A stretch of 64,000 nucleotides of DNA, taken from Nectonema munidae. Its lineage: Eukaryota > Nematomorpha > Nectonematoida > Nectonematidae. The position numbers and the translations under genes are program-made. The stretch is taken from positions 186,001 to 250,000 of the forward strand of contig JAUIRK010000934.1 of the NCBI GenBank assembly GCA_030549495.1, written 5' to 3'. Of this stretch, positions 1 through 12,053 are shown piece after piece; position 1 is the first letter of the stretch, and each line of letters begins with the position of its first letter. A model generated the notes under the pieces. It did not search any database. It was not told the origin of the DNA and saw only the letters and a list, made by a program, of their open reading frames with translations.

Positions 1-1130
1 TACCGGTGTTCGAGGGAATCAAAATCCTCATAAAACTCCATTTATACAAAACAGACGATTAGTCCTATAAAATTAGGCTCTTCAAATATTTAAATTAGAA
101 ATCTCAAATTCTGAAAATCCAGCGAAATTCTTTATTTCTAGAATTGGAATTAGTTAACTTCTAGCTGAATAAATATTACAGGATATATATATATATTATA
201 TCTGCTAGATAACAATCCTTTTCTTTATATGTCATGTTATCGAATTGGTGAAGAAGAAAATCTTGATGCTTTGGAATCATTTGGAAGATGATAAAACTGG
301 GAGAGAATTATTCGTGAAAAATATCCAACTTTTGAAGAATGAAAATGCACAAAACAACGGTGATGAACAAAATTCCGAGCACTCACTATATCATAAAATG
401 ACACGTATGAGAAGGCGAAGAATTTTGGAGGAACTTTTGTTCATTTTTGTGCACTCAATCTCAAAAACTTTTTCCCACAAAGCAACCAAATTATGAAATA
501 GCAAAAAATTGAGAATAAAGAAATCTTGTTTAAGTCATTATTTCTTATTTGTCAATTTTTCAATGATGTATTTCATGTTGTTCATCAAAGAAAACTTGAT
601 GATTTTTGAAAAGATAAAAGATATCTCAATATTTGATTGCTAATGTCGATTTCCAGACCACAGAGTTTAGCTTTTGAAGAAAAACGGTTTTTGTACAAGA
701 ATTTTAAAAATATGAGAATATAATTGTTAGTTTGATTATTTTGTTAAATTTGTGCGCGAACTTAAGGCTTTTGACGCTTCCTTTCCACGGAAGTGCTCTT
801 CTAAGAGCCGTTGTAGCCCGTGTCAAAAAACGTTAGACTAATTTCCAAGCTCATTATTTTAGTTTGGGGGTATTTTATTTTGTTTAAAAGATACATATGC
901 AACTTGAAATATTAAGTCACTTTATCAAAAAATATTTCAAAATAAAAAAAATAGTTTTAATTTTATAATTCGCTCAAGCGAAACTCCTTTTTTTATACTT
1001 CACAAAACTTTTCAAACTAAGAATCAAAATTTAGTTTCCTTACATCGTTTCTTTCAATTGCTGTAGGCTTCCTTTTGTCAAAGAATTGAGTGAAATGCTA
1101 AAAGAAGATTCTAATGTAGCAAAGGTATAG
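1..1130. other. AT-rich DNA, no supported feature
   Basis: Short open frames occur but none has an ATG with coding character or a recognisable domain. There is a (TA)n run near 186-200 and a GC-richer patch at 750-830. Confidence 0.5.
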
Positions 1131-1739
1131 TAATTCTTTCGTGGGAAACCAGCATCCGTCCTCAAAAAATGATAATAATTTGCGTTCCCAGGAATTAGGG
1201 ATTCTTTCACGGGAATTTTTTGCTTTTCAAAATTTCCCTTTTGTGAAGATTTTTTTCCCTTTTTGGGAAATTTTGCTTTCCAAAATTTATCAGAATGTAA
1301 TTGAAAAAAAATTAGATTTTTATTCATTGATAATTAATTTACATAAATACCCTGTTTATCTAAAAAGTTTTTGAGCTTAGTTTAATTTTTTTAATTATAA
1401 TTAAAAAGGCAAACACAGTTTACTATTTGCAATGAATCATTTACTAAAAGAGTTGTTAAAAGACGAATTCCGAAACTAATTGTCTTACTACAAAAATTAA
1501 GTTTAGGAAAAAATATTTCAATAAACCGAATGATTTAATTTTTTTGCCAAATAAAAAACTTATATTTGAATATGCTCTAATTGGAATAAAATATTTTTAA
1601 CGAAATTGAATGAAATGACGAATCTTCACGATCAGATGAAGAAAATGGCTTTATTGATTGCCAATTTTTGATTTTTAAAGAAAAGCTAAAAAAGACAATT
1701 TAAAGTAAAATTAAAAAAAGTGAAAACACCACCTCTCAT

Positions 1740-1945
1740 TCCTCAAATAATTTTTTCAGTAAAAGTTTGAAGCAACGGAAAGTCAATCTTCTAACATTAT
1801 TCTGCTAGAAAATACTTTTAAAACTATCACTCCCACTTTGGTGGAATCTGAAAGAGCTTTTTCAGCAGCCACTTTGTTCATAACAAAAATAAGGACTCGG
1901 CTGAGTGGAAAAAGTATTCATTGTTTGTGTTTTTTTTAAGTTTTT
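1740..1945 (+). pseudogene. hAT transposase C-terminal (dimerisation) fragment
   Basis: The frame reads ...TPTLVESERAFSAATLF, then ITKIRTRLSGKSIHCLCFF and a stop. This is the hallmark end of the hAT dimerisation domain (family pattern tPtSveSERvFSaaGl...kiRsrLs...idaLcfL). A frameshift later, KFLKNQ follows as in family members. I find no matching catalytic region upstream, so only the end of the protein survives. Nearby CCCGGGAA-like words at about 1180-1220 and 2130 may be remnants of element ends, but I could not establish terminal repeats. Confidence 0.75.
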
Positions 1946-2169
1946 AAAGAATCAGAAAATATAATTTTTTTGTATATAGTTTGGAATAAAAATAAAGCTA
2001 ATTTTCAAAAGCTATATAAATTCATGACAATAACAAACTTTTAATTATATTCTATTTAGTTATTAATATTTTGATTAAATCAAAGTAAAAATTATTGAAC
2101 TAAATGAAAAAATTTTCACAAAGTTCACTTCCCGGGAACTCGAGATTAATATTTTGTTCCAGCGACAAA

Positions 2170-5115
2170 AATAATGATGAAAAAACAGAAATACTATGCA
2201 AGAGTTAAGAGATCATCACAAGTTGAGGAATGCGCTCCAATGATTGGGGTTTTCATGGGGCCCATAACACATCTGTGAATATTGCAGCTCTATTCTACCC
2301 TTTTGGCTTCGTTTATTTCGTGATTCCCACTTATCTTTAATATTGAGTATTTACTGCACCGTATATTCTCAATATGTTCGTTGTATGAAACATTAATAAT
2401 CTTAGAATGGTACGGTTTTGTTCAAAGGTCTTATATATATATATATATATATATTATATTATTGTGTTTGATAAAAAGATTGTTCACATTTTTTCAATTC
2501 AAGTTTTGAGATATTATACTTTTTAGATAGATTGGCATGACGTCTCTTGACGTTTGTCTTGCCTAGTTTATGTCCATAGCCCATATGTTAAGAAAAATTG
2601 AACTAAAGAATATGATAATTCTTTATTGAGAATGGCCTGAATGTGGAGGATTCTTCTCCATCACTCAAGATCAAAAGCTAACAAGAAGCATGATAAAAAT
2701 GTAAAATGAGAAAAGAAAGGAACACCTTCTGTACCTATTTATATTTACATAAATCTCATTTATTCCCTTTGTTTTGATTGGGCGAAGGAAGGGGAGCAGG
2801 CAGCACGCGTTAAATGCTCTTTTGATGAATAGCGTGCCACCGGAAAAGTTCTTTGTTCCGCAACTTTCGCGTTTATTGTGTGTGTTACTTCGTTGTTATT
2901 CTTGTGATTCCCCTCTTTGCCAGCATATTCTGCGTCTTTAGGGTGGGATGTGGAGGAATCAAGAGGAATGCTGCCACCTTCTTTTATCTATGAGATTAGG
3001 ATCTAGATTAAAAAATAATGCACTTCGTTATTCACAATGTGTGTAGAAGGAAGGTTGTTGTTGTTATCTTTCCAAGATTATTATCTTCATTATTATTGCG
3101 TTATCGACGACACAAGTCCAATTATACTAATGGCTATTGTCAAAGGTAGGTGGGCCGTAAATCAGAAAGGATTTCCTCTTACGCAGCTTTTACTTCACTT
3201 TTGCATTCCGCTCTTGATAAAAGTGGCGCGTGTATGACGTGACCTTGAATTTTATCGGATTAATATACTTGCTAGTATTTTAAATGACCTTTAAGCAAGC
3301 CGGCAGCCATATCTCGAGGAAATTAAAGCGAAAAGTTAAGATGATGCAATATCACAAAATAAAGTGTGTACTGAATTAAGCTTTCTACATGAAAACTTTT
3401 CATTTCAAATATATTCCAACATATAATCAAGACATTTTTTAAGACATCTTTGAAAAAATAGACTTTAAATTAATTAGTCTATATATCGGCTGCTCCGCAA
3501 AAATCTAAATATGTGCGACGTCTCAAGCGTCTTTGGGAAATATACTCTGAACATAAAATTTTTTTAGTTATCCTCCTCTATATAATAATCTATTTTACCG
3601 TATCATAATTATTATATTCATTAGTATTGCATGTACCTTGATCAAATTGTTTTTAATGTGAATCTGAATTTTGGGAATGAACCTATGTGTCCCTTAATGA
3701 AGAAAGTTTAGTTTAGATTCAATAGAATGAGGACATTAAACTTTTTTAAGATTTTCATAAGTTTGTTCCTCTTTTTTCTAAAGTTTCTCAATTCAAATTT
3801 TCCTATATTTTATGCTATTTCATTTTCTAATTGATAAAAAAAGAAAGAGCTTCCTTGATTTCGTTATTGAAAGCGAAATATCTTTCTTTTGCTTGAAAAT
3901 TTTAAACATTTTGACTTCAATTTTGGTGATTTTTCTGCGTGTCACATTCATCCAAGTCATTTTCATCGTTTTATTTGAAGGCATTATCGTTTTCAAATTT
4001 ATCAAAATATTGATTATATTATTATGGTTAAAATTAACAAGACTGTCAATCAATCGTTGTAATGAGTTTAAGGTTTGCTCTTTTACCAATTGGGTACACT
4101 TTAAGAAATTTTTGACATTTAGACTTTACCATCTCACCTTTTTTTCTTCTTATGTTTTCATTTGTTTCAAATTGCTTGACTTTTATTTTTACACTTATTT
4201 ATTGTAATTATAATTTACTAATGAAGTACATGTAGGCCTACTGAGCGTGTTTAATTCATTTGTCTTCTTTTGTTGCTTGTTTATTTTCATTTTTTTCATT
4301 TCAATAAATTTTCTTTTTCTTTTACCAATTGGGTTAAGTTTCATCAATCTCTCTCCATAACTCTTCGTTACTTAAATATTTGCAAATAAAAGAGTAAAAC
4401 CATTTCCTTCACTTTCTGAAGAACTTACATGAAGTAAGTTTTCCTTTAAATTCTTCGATATTTTGTTCAACTTCATAAAAGTCTAAGTTGTATTGATTTT
4501 TTTTTGGGGGGGGGGGCTATAAGCTAACTCATATAAGTAATTTTTTAGTTAAAAATAAATGTTTCTTGCAAAAATTGCTTCGTTTTTAATCAGAATTCTA
4601 AGAAAATTTGCTCTATTTTTGAAGGAAGCTAAGTGAATTCGCTCTATCTGGATTTTCATATACGGCTTTTATTAGGCACAAAATGTTAATTGCAAATTCT
4701 TTTAAAAAAAATGAGTAATTACATAAAAGATAGCTAACAGTAAATTCATATTATAATCCGCAAAACAAAAGAAAAGGACCCAAAATTTATTAACGCAAAA
4801 TCACAAATTTTAAATGAATTAATCATCATTAGTATTCATGACAAGCAAATTTAAATTGAAAAATGGTAATACTTTTTCCGTGTCACTGCTTGTCAATCGC
4901 TTGAGCTTTTGTTCACTTTCAAGAGAAAAACGTATTTCCTAGCAAGAATAGAAGCATGGGGAGACGTGTGTTAAGAAATTTAAAACCCAAGTTCTAATTA
5001 ATTTATTTACTTTTTAACAAGCCCGTGTATTATATGAAATATACTGAAACAACTATATAATATTTACTTTACAAAAACTTCGAAATTTGATCTTAACATC
5101 GTTTAAATTTAAAGG
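2170..5115. other. Noncoding stretch with a GC-richer block and simple repeats
   Basis: It holds a (TA)n microsatellite at 2432-2453, a GC-richer unique block at about 2540-3250 that could be regulatory, and T- then G-homopolymers at 4500-4517. The phrase CTTTTACCAATTGGGT occurs twice (about 4080 and 4319). Opposite-strand frames at 3812-4207 are low-complexity shadows. No gene is supported. Confidence 0.45.
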
Positions 5116-5119
5116 TAAA

Positions 5120-5265
5120 GATACCGTGGAGTGTTTTCATCGAGAAGGCACATTGCGTCGCTTGTATCAAGCTATGAGAAAATAGGGCTTCAGACGTAAT
5201 CGAACCCAAAACCTTGAGTTATGGAAACCTAGTATCTAACCAATCTTACTCACGCCCTAATGAGG
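5120..5265 (-). mobile_element. tRNA-derived SINE, copy 1
   Basis: On the minus strand a tRNA-like head has a box A-like GAGTAAGATTGG and a box B-like GGGTTCGATTACG. It is followed by a body, CTCATAGCTTGATACAAGCG and CGCAATGTGCCTTCTCGATG, that is shared with the plus-strand copy at 7951-8110. The shared non-tRNA body shows that this is a SINE and not a lone tRNA pseudogene. It should be transcribed by RNA polymerase III if active; this copy looks diverged and has no clear A-tail. Confidence 0.6.
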
Positions 5266-5269
5266 TTTA

Positions 5270-7945
5270 TTAAATATAAAAAGTCTATCTTTCAGATGAA
5301 GAAATCAATACTTTCTAATGATTTCCTTTATACGGCTATAATTCTGTATTCAATTCAATTCTGCTTTCAGCAAACCTCGAACTTAGATAATGATTTTAGA
5401 TTTTTTTTTAAATCTAAAACTCCCTGAAACTTCTATAGCAAATAAGCACATTGGCGTCTCCACCTTTGCTTAAATAATTTAATCAACTAACAAACTAATT
5501 TTCTAGATGCCTCTAACATTTTCATTCTTAACTCACTGAAATTTGGGTCAGATGGGACAGAGTTTGTTCAGCTATATTGTTATAATGACGCCATGATAAA
5601 AAATAGAATCAAACCTTACTAGCCACACTTCATATACAAATAAATTTTTTATCTTAAAATTTTTCCCTTACTCTTTACCTTTCAATTCTGGAAAGATAAA
5701 AAAGATGGACATTTTTTTAATAATATGAATTGAGCATTTAACGTCTTTGGTAGAATATCTGAGCCAAATGAGTGTTTTTTCACAAACAAGATAATTTCAT
5801 TATTCGAATAGTTCGTTGAAATGTTCAGTTCAATTTTCACAGCGATCGTGACACATCAACTTTTTACATATATATGCTATCATATATATATCTCTCTCTC
5901 TCTCTCGAAAGCAGAATAATGATATCTTTAGGCTTTCTTTTCCACGTTTACACTTTCACGACTTAGTGGTATGCTAGTGTATTCGTGACACTGATTCTTA
6001 TTGACAAATAGGCAAACACATGCTATCATTATCTTAATTCGCAACGAGAGTTCTTCATCTCGTGAAAACTCTTTGACGCTGTTTTAGCGCGACGATGAAA
6101 TGGTATATTGTACTAGATTTTGATCATTTTAAGCAGCGCAAAGCTTTTCTTTCTTGGTTTCCTTTAACAAGGTGCTCTTCTCTCTTCATTAACCTCATTT
6201 CCCAAACCAAACTCCCTCTTTACCATGTTATTAAAAGAAAAATGGCGATATTGGAAAATAATTATTTAAACAAAGTGAAACCTATTTACATCCGACACAT
6301 ATTTTGTCAGCAGACAAACAAGTTAATATTCACAATCTATTTATATATGTTTACTACATATGTAATTATTCAAATGGAAGGGTTTTCAATAGTGAAATCT
6401 GTTCTCGTTAATAAATTTAATTGAATAAAGTAAGATTATATATTGAATTTATTCGTTTGCCAGCTAGTTAATTAATTAGTTAATTTAAAAGGTTCAGAAT
6501 TTTCCAATATAAAAGATGTTGACATCCCGAATTTTTAATCGCCTATTTTATAAATTTGAAAAAAAAGTCTTAAAAAATCAAACTAAAATATATGATTAAT
6601 TCTGTTTTTAATAAAAAAAAATTTTTTCTATTTTTCTTATTACTTCTTTTTCTATAGGGGAATATGTGTTCACAGCTTTTTTAAGCTGATATTTGTCTGG
6701 GTTAGTTGATTAAAAAATCTTTCCCCTCTAATGTACTTGGTGTCATATCAGATGGATGAATCTTCAATGGACGAATTCTGTATGGACGAGTTCAAATGGA
6801 AGAATTCGACTTATATGAAAAATGTTTCCGTTTGTCGATTTTCCTATTAATTTGTGAAATTTGTTAAAGGGAGTTTTATATTCAAGAAAAATGAAATTCT
6901 TCAAATTTGTTCAAAGATTACACAATTTTTTCCTCATCAAAAATATTTTTTCACTTCGAATTGTACACATTCTTTGAGAGCATAATTATTAAAAACTGAT
7001 TTCACGTATACCCGTTATATCCTTTCTTTTTTCTGGTTACTCTTAAAGTTGACAAAATTTATAAAAATTTTATTCGATAAAATCATTTTAACTTTCAAAA
7101 TTGGATTGAACATTTTTACATTTTTTTTTATTAGAAAACGTATTTCTCTCCATTTGGTTGCTTTCTATGTCATGTAATTTGTTAATAGACACGTTTTTGT
7201 TAATCTTTCCTACTTTTTCCATGTCTTTTGCTACATTTAGCTCAGAATCTCTTCCACAAAAGCGTTTTTGTGACCTCGAATGCTTCCCTAAATATTTGAT
7301 AACAAATAAGAAAAGCTATTGCATGTTCATAGAAATGACTTAATCGCTAATATTTCATGTTTAACTCTTATTAAGTTTAAACCAATTCAGACATTAAAAA
7401 ACGCGGTGTTCATATATGAAATTCATGAAGGTCATTGATTATAGCATAGTAAATGGATAAACCTAGATCCTTTAAACGACTTACATGTGTACAAATGGAA
7501 GGGAATCCTTTTGATCGCACAAGTACAAGGTATAAAGGAAGCTTTACGCATGATCGCAAAGCGCAAGAAGATTACGACCGGCTTTCTTTCATTGATGCGC
7601 CAATACTTCCTACAACATTGCGGTAATCTTGAATCGGAATATGGGAAGAATGGAGACAAGTGCTAGAGTATTTAGTATGGATAATATAATAGGAATGCTC
7701 TGCATGAGAAGAAAAACGAATTTGCTTATACACTGTATATGTGGAAGATATTGGCTTCGTGTGTAAAGGAAAATGATCAAGGGATCACTTGTAACATATT
7801 TGGAATAAGTCATTGCATGATGATAAAAATATATATATATAAAAAAATTGCGATTAACAAATTCATTCACTCTCTAACTTTCTTTCGAGTTGGAGATAAC
7901 ACTATTAACACATGTTTTAAACGTTATTATAGGAACTAAACACAT
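5270..7945. other. AT-rich stretch without a supported gene
   Basis: Apart from the 15-nt repeat at 6752-6810 and (TA)n/(TC)n runs near 5873-5905, I see only short random open frames on both strands. Confidence 0.45.
6752..6810 (+). repeat. 15-nt tandem repeat (ATGGACGAATTC-like, 4 copies)
   Basis: Four successive units ATGGATGAATCTTCA, ATGGACGAATTCTGT, ATGGACGAGTTCAAA and TGGAAGAATTCG. In one frame it would read MDESSMDEFCMDEF, but the frame is short and has no gene context, so I treat it as a minisatellite. Confidence 0.45.
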
Positions 7946-7950
7946 TTATT

Positions 7951-8112
7951 AGTTTAGTAGGGTTGGTTAGATGTTGGATTCGATAACGCAATGTCTTGTG
8001 TTAGATACCGCATCAAGCCTGCTTTCCTCATATTTCGATACGAGCGGCGCAAGTGTGCCTTTTCAATAATGACACCCCAGAGAATAAAAAAAAATATATA
8101 TATATATATTAA
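7951..8112 (+). mobile_element. tRNA-derived SINE, copy 2
   Basis: It matches the copy at 5120-5265 in the opposite orientation: TTGGTTAGAT in the head, then CTCATATTTCGATACGAGCG and GCGCAAGTGTGCCTTTTCAA in the body, ending in AGAATAAAAAAAAA and a (TA)n tail. The tRNA head is more decayed here. The A-rich tail at 8083-8112 is the usual 3' end of a SINE. Confidence 0.6.
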
Positions 8113-8114
8113 CT

Positions 8115-9215
8115 GTAGTTAACTTTATATCCACTATACTAACTAAAAGCTATCTAACTTAATAAACAAGGCTATTCATTTCATGATTATAAAATGTATT
8201 CTACATATGTGCCAATTTCAAGAAGAAATTGTACATTCATCAAACATGCAAAAATGGAGGAGACAGGATTCTTCAATTAAACTTAATCCCAGGAACGTCA
8301 TACATTCACCAAGTCCAAGCTTCATTCCTAAGATAGAAGATTTTATATACACCTGAGTAAAAACTGGATACTAAACAGCTCCTCATTTCTGTGAGAGAAT
8401 AATATTTTTTGAATTAAGGTATTCGTAAAACCTCTTGATCTGAGAATTTGATTGTGAAGGAAATCATGTAATGCAAGTTGTAGAGCAAAGAACAAGGTGG
8501 AGTTTGAATCATCAATAGATGAATACTTACTTACATATAGGAATTTTTGTTACAAGCTTTATTAAAGGATCAGAGAAAAAGATAATAAATACGGAAAGAT
8601 AATAATAAAAATTGTTTCAAAATCTATCAGCATGAATCTTTGAAATGTTATCGAAAATGATTTTCTGATTCGTGTTCTATACATAGTAAATCACATTGAT
8701 ACAAAACAATGAAACTTTTGAAAAACGCGAAAAGTTCTACTCACCATGGGAATTTTTGAAAAAATTAAACATTCTCAGATTTTCATTTTTAATAGCGTAA
8801 TTTAAGAAGAATTTAATGCTGAACAGAAAAATGGTAAGAAAAGAATGTTTTAATAGCTTATGTTCAATTTAAGTCAGAGATCTCACCGAAATTCTTGCTT
8901 TAAAACGAGAAAAAATATGGAAGTTAAAATTAAGATTGAGAAAAGCATTTTCCTTTAGATTCAGCAAATATCAGAAAAAAATTGTGTATATTCATTTCAA
9001 CTCTAGTGACTGAAAATATTTTATGAATCCGCCCCTCCATCTGTCAACGAATTATATTCCCATATTTTTTTTGAGTAAATTTTATACGCTTTTCTCTTTC
9101 TCTGAAAAAATATGTGGGTAAGTTTGTTTAAATATTTGTCATTAATAAAAACACAATACAAGCATTTTAGACCCACCCCAAAAACTTGTGCTACGTACGC
9201 ATCTTGACTATTGTG
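8115..9215. other. AT-rich stretch, nothing recognised
   Basis: No coding frame, repeat or structured element could be supported here. Confidence 0.4.
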
Positions 9216-9218
9216 TAG

Positions 9219-9862
9219 ATAACATAACATAACATATGTGTATTAAGCAAAGTAAAGAGGCTAACCGCTTATATGTGAATTGCATCAAATATAATACAAA
9301 TCAATCAGATAATGAGATATCTTTTATCTTTCCAAAAATCATCAAGCTTCTTTTCAAAGATATTTATATTCAAGGAATCGACAACTTCATTTGGTAAACC
9401 ATAGCAGTGATTATATGCTTTTTGTGTTAAATAGTGTTTTATCTATGATTACTTTGATAGGAAAAATAATAGGTTTAAAAACAATTATAGTTAAGTAATC
9501 ATAGCAATAGTTAAGTTAAATAATAGGTTTAAAGATAGGTTTAAATTTCAGGGAATGTGATCTGGAAATTCTCTTTGAGTAACCAGGCAAAACATTCTCG
9601 TCAATGTTCATGTTTCCTTTCGCAATATTAAATATAGTAATCATTTCATTCCTTAAGCTTCTTCTGTAATACAAAGAAGGAAGATTAATTTTCTCCAATC
9701 TTCTAATGTAACACAAACTTTGCATTTCTTTCAAGTGTTTTGTAAATAATCTCTGAACGTTTTCTATTTTTATGATGTTCATGATTGAAGAATTTCCAAA
9801 AATCACATTTCCATATTGTAAAACCGGCCGGACTAAAGATTTGAACAGATGGAAATGTTTGT
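9219..9862 (-). mobile_element. LINE (CR1/Jockey-like) 3' part, minus strand
   Basis: The minus strand reads HFHLFKSLVRPVLQYGNVIFG and then INLPSLYYRRSLRNEMITIF, GNMNIDENVLPG and SRSHSLKF. This matches the C-terminal end of LINE reverse transcriptases (RPhLEYg.viwnp...; lnLpsLkyRRlRgDmi..yKil.g; tRgHs.Klk). Downstream the reading frame is broken by stops around 9330-9515. The 3' UTR ends in a (TAACA)n microsatellite at 9219-9235, a usual LINE 3' tail. A second fragment of the same element type, in opposite orientation, adjoins it at 9866. Confidence 0.75.
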
Positions 9863-9865
9863 AGT

Positions 9866-9998
9866 TTACTACAAATTTAGTAATTTAGACGCTTCCAAAT
9901 CTCCTGGAATTGACAACATTTCACCTCTTTTTTTTCAAAAGACTCTGTAATGTTTTAGCTAAACCTTTGACATTGGACTTTGTTAAATACAATGGTAA
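9866..9998 (+). mobile_element. LINE reverse-transcriptase fragment in inverted orientation
   Basis: The plus strand encodes NLDASKSPGIDNISPLFF, then KRLCNVLAKPLTLDFVKYN after one frame change. This is the conserved early reverse-transcriptase block (l...KSpGpDgi.p..lk......l..pl...fn.s). It belongs upstream of the fragment at 9219-9862, but on the other strand and directly abutting it. That is the layout of a 5'-inverted LINE insertion made by twin priming. Confidence 0.6.
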
Positions 9999-9999
9999 G

Positions 10000-11795
10000 A
10001 GCGGAAATAGTTGTCCAAAATAACTGTTTTATTGTTTCAAATTTCAAAAATACTACAAAATTTTTCAGTTAATTTAATTTTTTAGTAAAAAATTTAAAAA
10101 AAATTTAACAAAATTTCGCAAAAAATTAAATATTATTAGTAAAACGATATAAAGTAAACTTTTATTAAAAATAAGAGTTTTTATGTTATCAAAAATAAAT
10201 CTTTTACATTTGAAAATTTGTTTTATACAAAAATTGTAATCATAAAAAAAGGGATTGAGAAAGAAGCATAAAAATAAACATTTGTTATCAAAACGTAAAA
10301 GCTTTTTGAAATAAGCTCTTTAAATATTCTTTTATTTCGTAAGAAAGAATGAAGGAATTGCACCAGAACACAGCAGATCTGAAAAGAAAAAGACAAATAA
10401 ATGATACACTTAGGATTTCGAATCATGCAAATCTCACAAATGTTTAATCAAAGTTCCGTTAATAGTTGACGCAATGGCAAAATATTTCTTTGACAGTTAT
10501 TGTTTGTTAATAGTTGTACAGTCAACATGCCCCGTATTTTCTCTAGGTTTCCGTTTCACGACTAACCGCGAAATAACGAAAACCCGCAAATACTTGCAAC
10601 CTTTCTGAAAGTAACTTAGAGCTAATTACTTCTATTGTTTGTAGAAATTCCATATGTTTTAGACTATATTAGTTTGAGCATCTTTTAACCCATTTTACAA
10701 CTTTATTGATATTATATATTAAAACTTGTCTATGTGGAAATTTAAAGTTCTTCTGTTTTATATAACTTATAAGCTTTAAAAAATTATTTACAGCGTTGCC
10801 AATAATTGTACAGAAGTGACATCTTGAGTGACAAATGAAGAGGTGTTATGATTGGCAGTTACAAGATTTTGTCGACAGCCAAACGAAACTTACTGAATCC
10901 CTTTATTATAAACTTACAAGTTAGGGAATTATTTCTAACTAACTTCATAACTACAAATCATGATTTTTAAAATGTCTTTTAGTTTACCACAAATAAAGCA
11001 GGCATTTGGTTTAGTTTTACTTCATTTTATCTTCCTTACTTTGTATATAAAATAATAATAAACCAATATCCAATTGTAGTCTCGTGTCAACATATAGAAA
11101 AATGCTATGGAGACATGCTTATCTGCGTCTCTAGTAAAAAATAATTCCATCCACTTCTTCAAGAAGGCATTGCATATTGAGTTTTAACAAATTTGTTTTT
11201 GAAAAAAGCTCTAAATAATTACATATTTTTTCTCTCTTGGATTATGCGTTGGTAACGTCATAAAGTTCAATGGTGCCATTTTCAAAAACGGAAATGTCAT
11301 TGACCCTTACATGACATTTACTAACAAACGTTCTAACTGATTACTTAACTATAATTGTCTAATTAACCAATTATTTATTATTATCTATAAAATTAATTAA
11401 CTAAAAAATCAAGCGTCAATTGGTTAGAGGTTCGTATGATTGAAAGGTCTTGCGTGCATGGCTATTTAATCTATCGGTGTGAATGGATTGCAATGTGTGA
11501 AGCTTGTGCGTGATTTTGTGACTTTAATGTCTTTATGTACGCATGTATAGTACCTTTGGAAATCTATTAAAATAATTTTATTAGATTGTGAGTTTACCTT
11601 TCCCATGAATAAAATTTCACTATCTATACATCCCTCATCTTTATTCTCACATCCATAACCTTTATTATACCTATAAAATGTCAAGAGATATACGTTACAT
11701 GACTAAATCAAGAAATCCTCTTCACAACATCTGATTGCAAAACATTGTGACTTCGCAATGAAAAATAAAAGAATAAAATTTTGAAAACGTTTTAA
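10000..11795. other. AT-rich stretch downstream of the BH3 gene
   Basis: No coding frame or element recognised. It includes unique-looking sequence at 10440-10900 with moderate GC; nothing specific can be assigned. Confidence 0.4.
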
Positions 11796-11802
11796 ACACT
11801 CT

Positions 11803-11808
11803 TTTATT
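11803..11808 (-). terminator. Poly(A) signal for the candidate BH3-only gene
   Basis: AATAAA on the minus strand about 245 nt beyond the TGA at 12054. It is the first canonical signal I see after the stop, giving a plausible 3' UTR of about 260-280 nt. AT-rich DNA makes chance AATAAA common, so this is moderate evidence only. Confidence 0.4.
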
Positions 11809-12053
11809 TACTTGTTTTATACAGCTTTTAGAGTTTTCCAAATAAATTAAAATGGTAAACTACATGGTACAATATCTTACAAAAAACTTAAAAACTGATG
11901 ATTCTCCAGTAGTTTTTTTAGTGAGTGGGTGACTAAAAACTTGGATACTGAAAACTTTTTTCTTAGAAAACAGCGCGCGATATAAAAAAAAGTTAGGCAT
12001 CAGAATTCATTTTAAACAGAATTTTTGGTCTTACTTTGAAAGTGTAAAATTGC

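Noticed and set aside
3812-4207. 131-codon plus-strand frame rich in F, L and I
   Set aside because: Low-complexity AT-rich translation with an overlapping antisense frame of equal quality; no domain, no splice context.
5165-5265. Standalone tRNA gene
   Set aside because: The anticodon arm pairs poorly and the downstream body is shared with another copy, so a SINE explains it better.
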